DNA of 6,265 bases, from NCBI GenBank assembly GCA_964480565.1, contig CAYZSU010000103.1:1-6265 (forward strand), given 5' to 3'. The notes beneath the pieces were generated by a model. That model did not search any database. It saw only the letters and a program-made list of their open reading frames with translations, and was not told where the DNA came from. This stretch comes from CAYZSU01 sp964480565 (GTDB lineage: Bacteria > UBA10199 > 2-02-FULL-44-16 > JAAZCA01). How positions within the stretch are numbered: the stretch's first letter is position 1; each line of letters begins with the position of its first letter. Shown in pieces: positions 6,247 to 6,265 of the stretch. The position numbers and the translations under genes were made by a program.

Positions 6247-6265
6247 ACTATCAGCAAAAAAGTGT
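6213..6265. mobile_element. End of an insertion sequence, probably IS5-like
   Basis: Recognisable TrbF coding sequence ends at 6210-6212, and GGGCGTGTCCTCATAA begins at 6215, directly after a TA (6213-6214). A G-rich terminus with GTGTCC beside a TA recalls IS5-family elements of the IS427/IS1031 type, which duplicate a short TA-containing target; this is from memory, not a database match. Only about 50 bp are in the window, with no transposase reading frame visible, and the orientation is unknown. An 11-bp near-perfect palindrome (TAGTT-A-AACTA, 6240-6250) lies within it. Alternatives are a different mobile element or another rearrangement joining unrelated DNA at this point. Confidence 0.5.

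Overview
This window carries the front part of a type IV secretion system (T4SS) operon, all on the + strand. It is AT-rich by eye and has Gram-negative features: Sec-type signal peptides, inner-membrane T4SS subunits and Shine-Dalgarno-led ORFs. The proteins resemble the VirB/Trb families of Proteobacteria. The GC-rich inverted repeat near the left edge resembles the ATCCCGG...CCGGGAT interspersed repeats common in alphaproteobacterial and some gammaproteobacterial genomes. I cannot name the organism. An AT-rich proteobacterium, possibly host-associated, or a plasmid or integrative element in one, is the most I would infer.

Layout. Positions 1-478 hold no convincing gene. They contain a REP-like paired hairpin (31-103), three TTGCRCA motifs spaced exactly 20 bp apart with a perfect 9-bp palindrome inside (151-210), and a sigma-54-like -24/-12 element (436-452) just upstream of the first gene. 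Then come six tightly packed genes: VirB2/TrbC pilin (479-847), VirB3/TrbD (851-1120), VirB4/TrbE ATPase (1117-3642), a secreted TrbJ/VirB5-like protein (3639-4466), polytopic TrbL/VirB6 (4463-5842) and a VirB8/TrbF protein (5866-6246). Three junctions are ATGA overlaps, so the genes are probably one transcript with translational coupling. The order C-D-E-J-L-F is that of Ti-plasmid trb operons, but no TrbB/VirB11 precedes the pilin and no TrbK lies between J and L.

The last gene is broken. The VirB8/TrbF reading frame keeps its membrane anchor and the start of its periplasmic domain, then loses family resemblance at about 6213. From there the sequence looks like the end of an insertion sequence (GGGCGTGTCC..., next to a TA). 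The ORF ends after 11 foreign codons, at roughly half the normal length.

How the parts would work together: VirB4 powers pilin extraction and substrate transfer, VirB3 docks at VirB4, VirB6 and VirB8 form the inner-membrane platform, VirB2 is the pilus subunit and the VirB5-like protein is a periplasmic or pilus-tip factor. Without a full-length VirB8 this copy is probably non-functional unless another copy complements it. No relaxase, coupling protein or effector is visible, so the window does not say whether the system served conjugation or effector delivery.
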